This document shows positions 5,955 through 6,981 of a stretch of 6,981 nucleotides of DNA, in pieces. The stretch's first letter is position 1, and every line of letters begins with the position of its first letter. The stretch comes from Alistipes sp. GTDB lineage: Bacteria; Bacteroidota; Bacteroidia; Bacteroidales; Rikenellaceae. A model generated the notes under the pieces. The model worked only from the letters and a program-made list of their open reading frames with translations, was not told where the DNA came from and did no database searches. The position numbers and the translations under genes are program-made. The stretch lies in assembly GCA_017391665.1 (NCBI GenBank), contig JAFOXS010000008.1:1-6981 (forward strand). The letters run 5' to 3'.

Positions 5955-6851
5955 ATGAAACGTTTTCTTTTCTCTATCGCCCTGGCTTGCCTCTCGCTTG
6001 CAGCCGTGGCACAAAACTCTTCGCAGCAGGAGCAGTTACGCCAGATGATGCGCAACCAGAGCCGCACAGAGGTAAAAACCATGCATAGCAAAATCCTTAA
6101 TGCCGAGCGCCAGTACACCGTATTTCTGCCCGCAGGTTACGAGATGAACACCGACCAGACGTACCCCGTACTCTACCTACTGCACGGCATGAACGGCACG
6201 CACGAGGATTGGGCTGGCCGTGGCCACCTGAAGGATGTGATGGATCAGCTGAAGGCCTCAGGCGAGGTGTGCGACATGATTGTCATCATGCCCAATGCCG
6301 GTGGCAACATCTACGAGGAGGTGTGGAACGGCTACTTCGACATGGATGGCTGGGCTTACGAGCGTTTCTTCTATGAGGAGTTCCTGCCCACCGTGGAGAA
6401 GGAGTATCGCATCAAGGGCGACAAGGCCAACCGTGCCATCGCAGGTCTGTCGATGGGTGGCGGCGGCTCAACATCATACGCACAACGTCATGCCGATATG
6501 TTCTGCGCCTGCTACGCCATGAGTGCGCTGATGCACTACCCTGCTCCCAACCCCTCTGGAGAGAAGAACAAGATGTGGCACATGCTCACAGCAGCCAACA
6601 AATACAGCTGCGTGGAGTATGTAAAGAACGCTGACGAGAAGACCAAAGAGGCTCTGAAGACAGTTGCATGGTACGTTGACTGCGGCGACGATGATTTCCT
6701 GTTCGAGTACAACATCGACCTGGTACTAGCCATGCGCAAGGCGGGTATCCCCCACCAGTTGCGAGTTCGTGACGGAGCGCACACTTGGGAGTACTGGCAC
6801 TCGGCTCTGTACGATGCCCTGCCCTTCGTTTCTCGCACGTTTGGCAAGTAA
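5955..6851 (+). CDS. Secreted alpha/beta-hydrolase, putative esterase family (PF00756, esterase D-like)
   Basis: This protein of 298 residues (counted from ATG 5955) is an exported serine esterase. MKR followed by a hydrophobic stretch to AVA-Q (cut after about residue 19) is a signal peptide, giving a periplasmic or surface location. The mature part has the esterase-D pattern: VLYLLHGMNG (72-81) with the oxyanion-hole HG, nucleophile Ser166 in GLSMGGG, acid Asp245 or Asp246 in CGDDDF, and His276 in GAHTWEYW. The triad is complete. Relatives include feruloyl and acetylxylan esterases, S-formylglutathione hydrolases and mycolyltransferases; the signal peptide favours a polysaccharide or ester-cleaving role, but no carbohydrate genes are nearby, so the substrate is unknown. 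An in-frame TTG at 5919 would add 12 residues in front of the signal peptide and falls in the -7 box, so I prefer the ATG. It appears monocistronic. Confidence 0.9.
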   Translation: MKRFLFSIALACLSLAAVAQNSSQQEQLRQMMRNQSRTEVKTMHSKILNAERQYTVFLPAGYEMNTDQTYPVLYLLHGMNGTHEDWAGRGHLKDVMDQLKASGEVCDMIVIMPNAGGNIYEEVWNGYFDMDGWAYERFFYEEFLPTVEKEYRIKGDKANRAIAGLSMGGGGSTSYAQRHADMFCACYAMSALMHYPAPNPSGEKNKMWHMLTAANKYSCVEYVKNADEKTKEALKTVAWYVDCGDDDFLFEYNIDLVLAMRKAGIPHQLRVRDGAHTWEYWHSALYDALPFVSRTFGK

Positions 6852-6856
6852 CACCT

Positions 6857-6870
6857 ATATTTATAAATAT
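6857..6870. repeat. AT-only 14-base palindrome after the esterase stop
   Basis: ATATTTATAAATAT is a perfect palindrome starting six bases after the esterase stop. It has no loop and no GC pairs, so it is not a convincing terminator. I see no other terminator between the stop and the next promoter. Confidence 0.3.
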
Positions 6871-6882
6871 TTACAGCAAAAA

Positions 6883-6913
6883 TTTGTAGAATCGTTTTTT
6901 TTTACTATTTTTG
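6883..6913 (+). promoter_or_regulatory. Promoter for a gene beyond the right edge
   Basis: TTTG (6883-6886), exactly 19 bases, then TATTTTTG (6906-6913): this is the complete Bacteroidota TTTG-N19-TAnnTTTG promoter and the only one in the window with both elements. The spacer carries a run of nine T (6895-6903). Transcription would start near 6920. No start codon for the driven gene is visible; the last bases (AAAAT) could run into an ATG just outside. Confidence 0.75.
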
Positions 6914-6929
6914 CAGCGTGAATGAAGTG

Positions 6930-6953
6930 TAAGGGGACGATAAGGTCCCCTTA
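6930..6953 (+). promoter_or_regulatory. Hairpin in the 5' leader of the next gene
   Basis: A perfect nine-base stem, TAAGGGGAC (6930-6938) with GTCCCCTTA (6945-6953), surrounds a GATAAG loop. It lies about ten bases after the predicted transcription start, so it would form at the 5' end of the mRNA. The TTATTT that follows (6952-6957) is too short and broken for a strong terminator. It could stabilise the mRNA, attenuate transcription, or act as a weak stop for the esterase transcript. Confidence 0.6.
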
Positions 6954-6981
6954 TTTCGTACTTATAATCAAACATCAAAAT

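Noticed and set aside
5962..5990. Possible lipoprotein signal around Cys12 of the esterase
   Set aside because: The residue at -3 is Ala, the hydrophobic stretch continues past the Cys, and AVA-Q at 17-20 is a good signal peptidase I site.
6895..6903. Run of nine T as a possible esterase terminator
   Set aside because: No GC-rich hairpin precedes it; it is better explained as the spacer of the promoter at 6883-6913.

Overview
The window looks like chromosomal DNA of a Bacteroidota member, most likely the order Bacteroidales. Three things point there: a fused LpxC-FabZ gene followed at once by lpxA, starts without usable Shine-Dalgarno sequences behind AT-rich leaders, and repeated matches to the Bacteroidota promoter -7 box TAnnTTTG. 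The moderately GC-rich genes with GAG/AAG/TCG codon preference would fit a Rikenellaceae (Alistipes-like) genome, but that is a guess. I see no mobile element, tRNA, rRNA or CRISPR array.

Left half (minus strand, about 1-3516). A TonB-like envelope protein (2633-3478) is followed, two bases after its stop, by a possible small secreted protein (2250-2630). After an intergenic stretch with a -7 box come a two-helix membrane protein of unknown function (1596-2090) and a CPA1 cation/proton antiporter with an RCK_C domain (76-1566). A hairpin terminator at the window edge ends this unit.

Right half (plus strand, about 3539-6981). A divergent promoter overlapping that of the TonB-like gene drives lpxC/fabZ and lpxA, nine bases apart, ending in a clear terminator at 5826-5857. 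LpxA and LpxC catalyse the first two steps of lipid A synthesis. FabZ dehydrates 3-hydroxyacyl-ACP, the substrate LpxA uses, so the operon carries both sides of the split between lipopolysaccharide and phospholipid synthesis. A separately promoted secreted esterase of the PF00756 type follows (5955-6851). The window ends in a well-formed promoter and leader hairpin for a gene starting beyond it.

This is mostly a housekeeping envelope region. I found no convincing new system. The points most worth a second look are the small ORF coupled to the TonB-like gene, the overlapping divergent promoters, the unknown protein paired with the antiporter, and the hairpin leader at the right edge.
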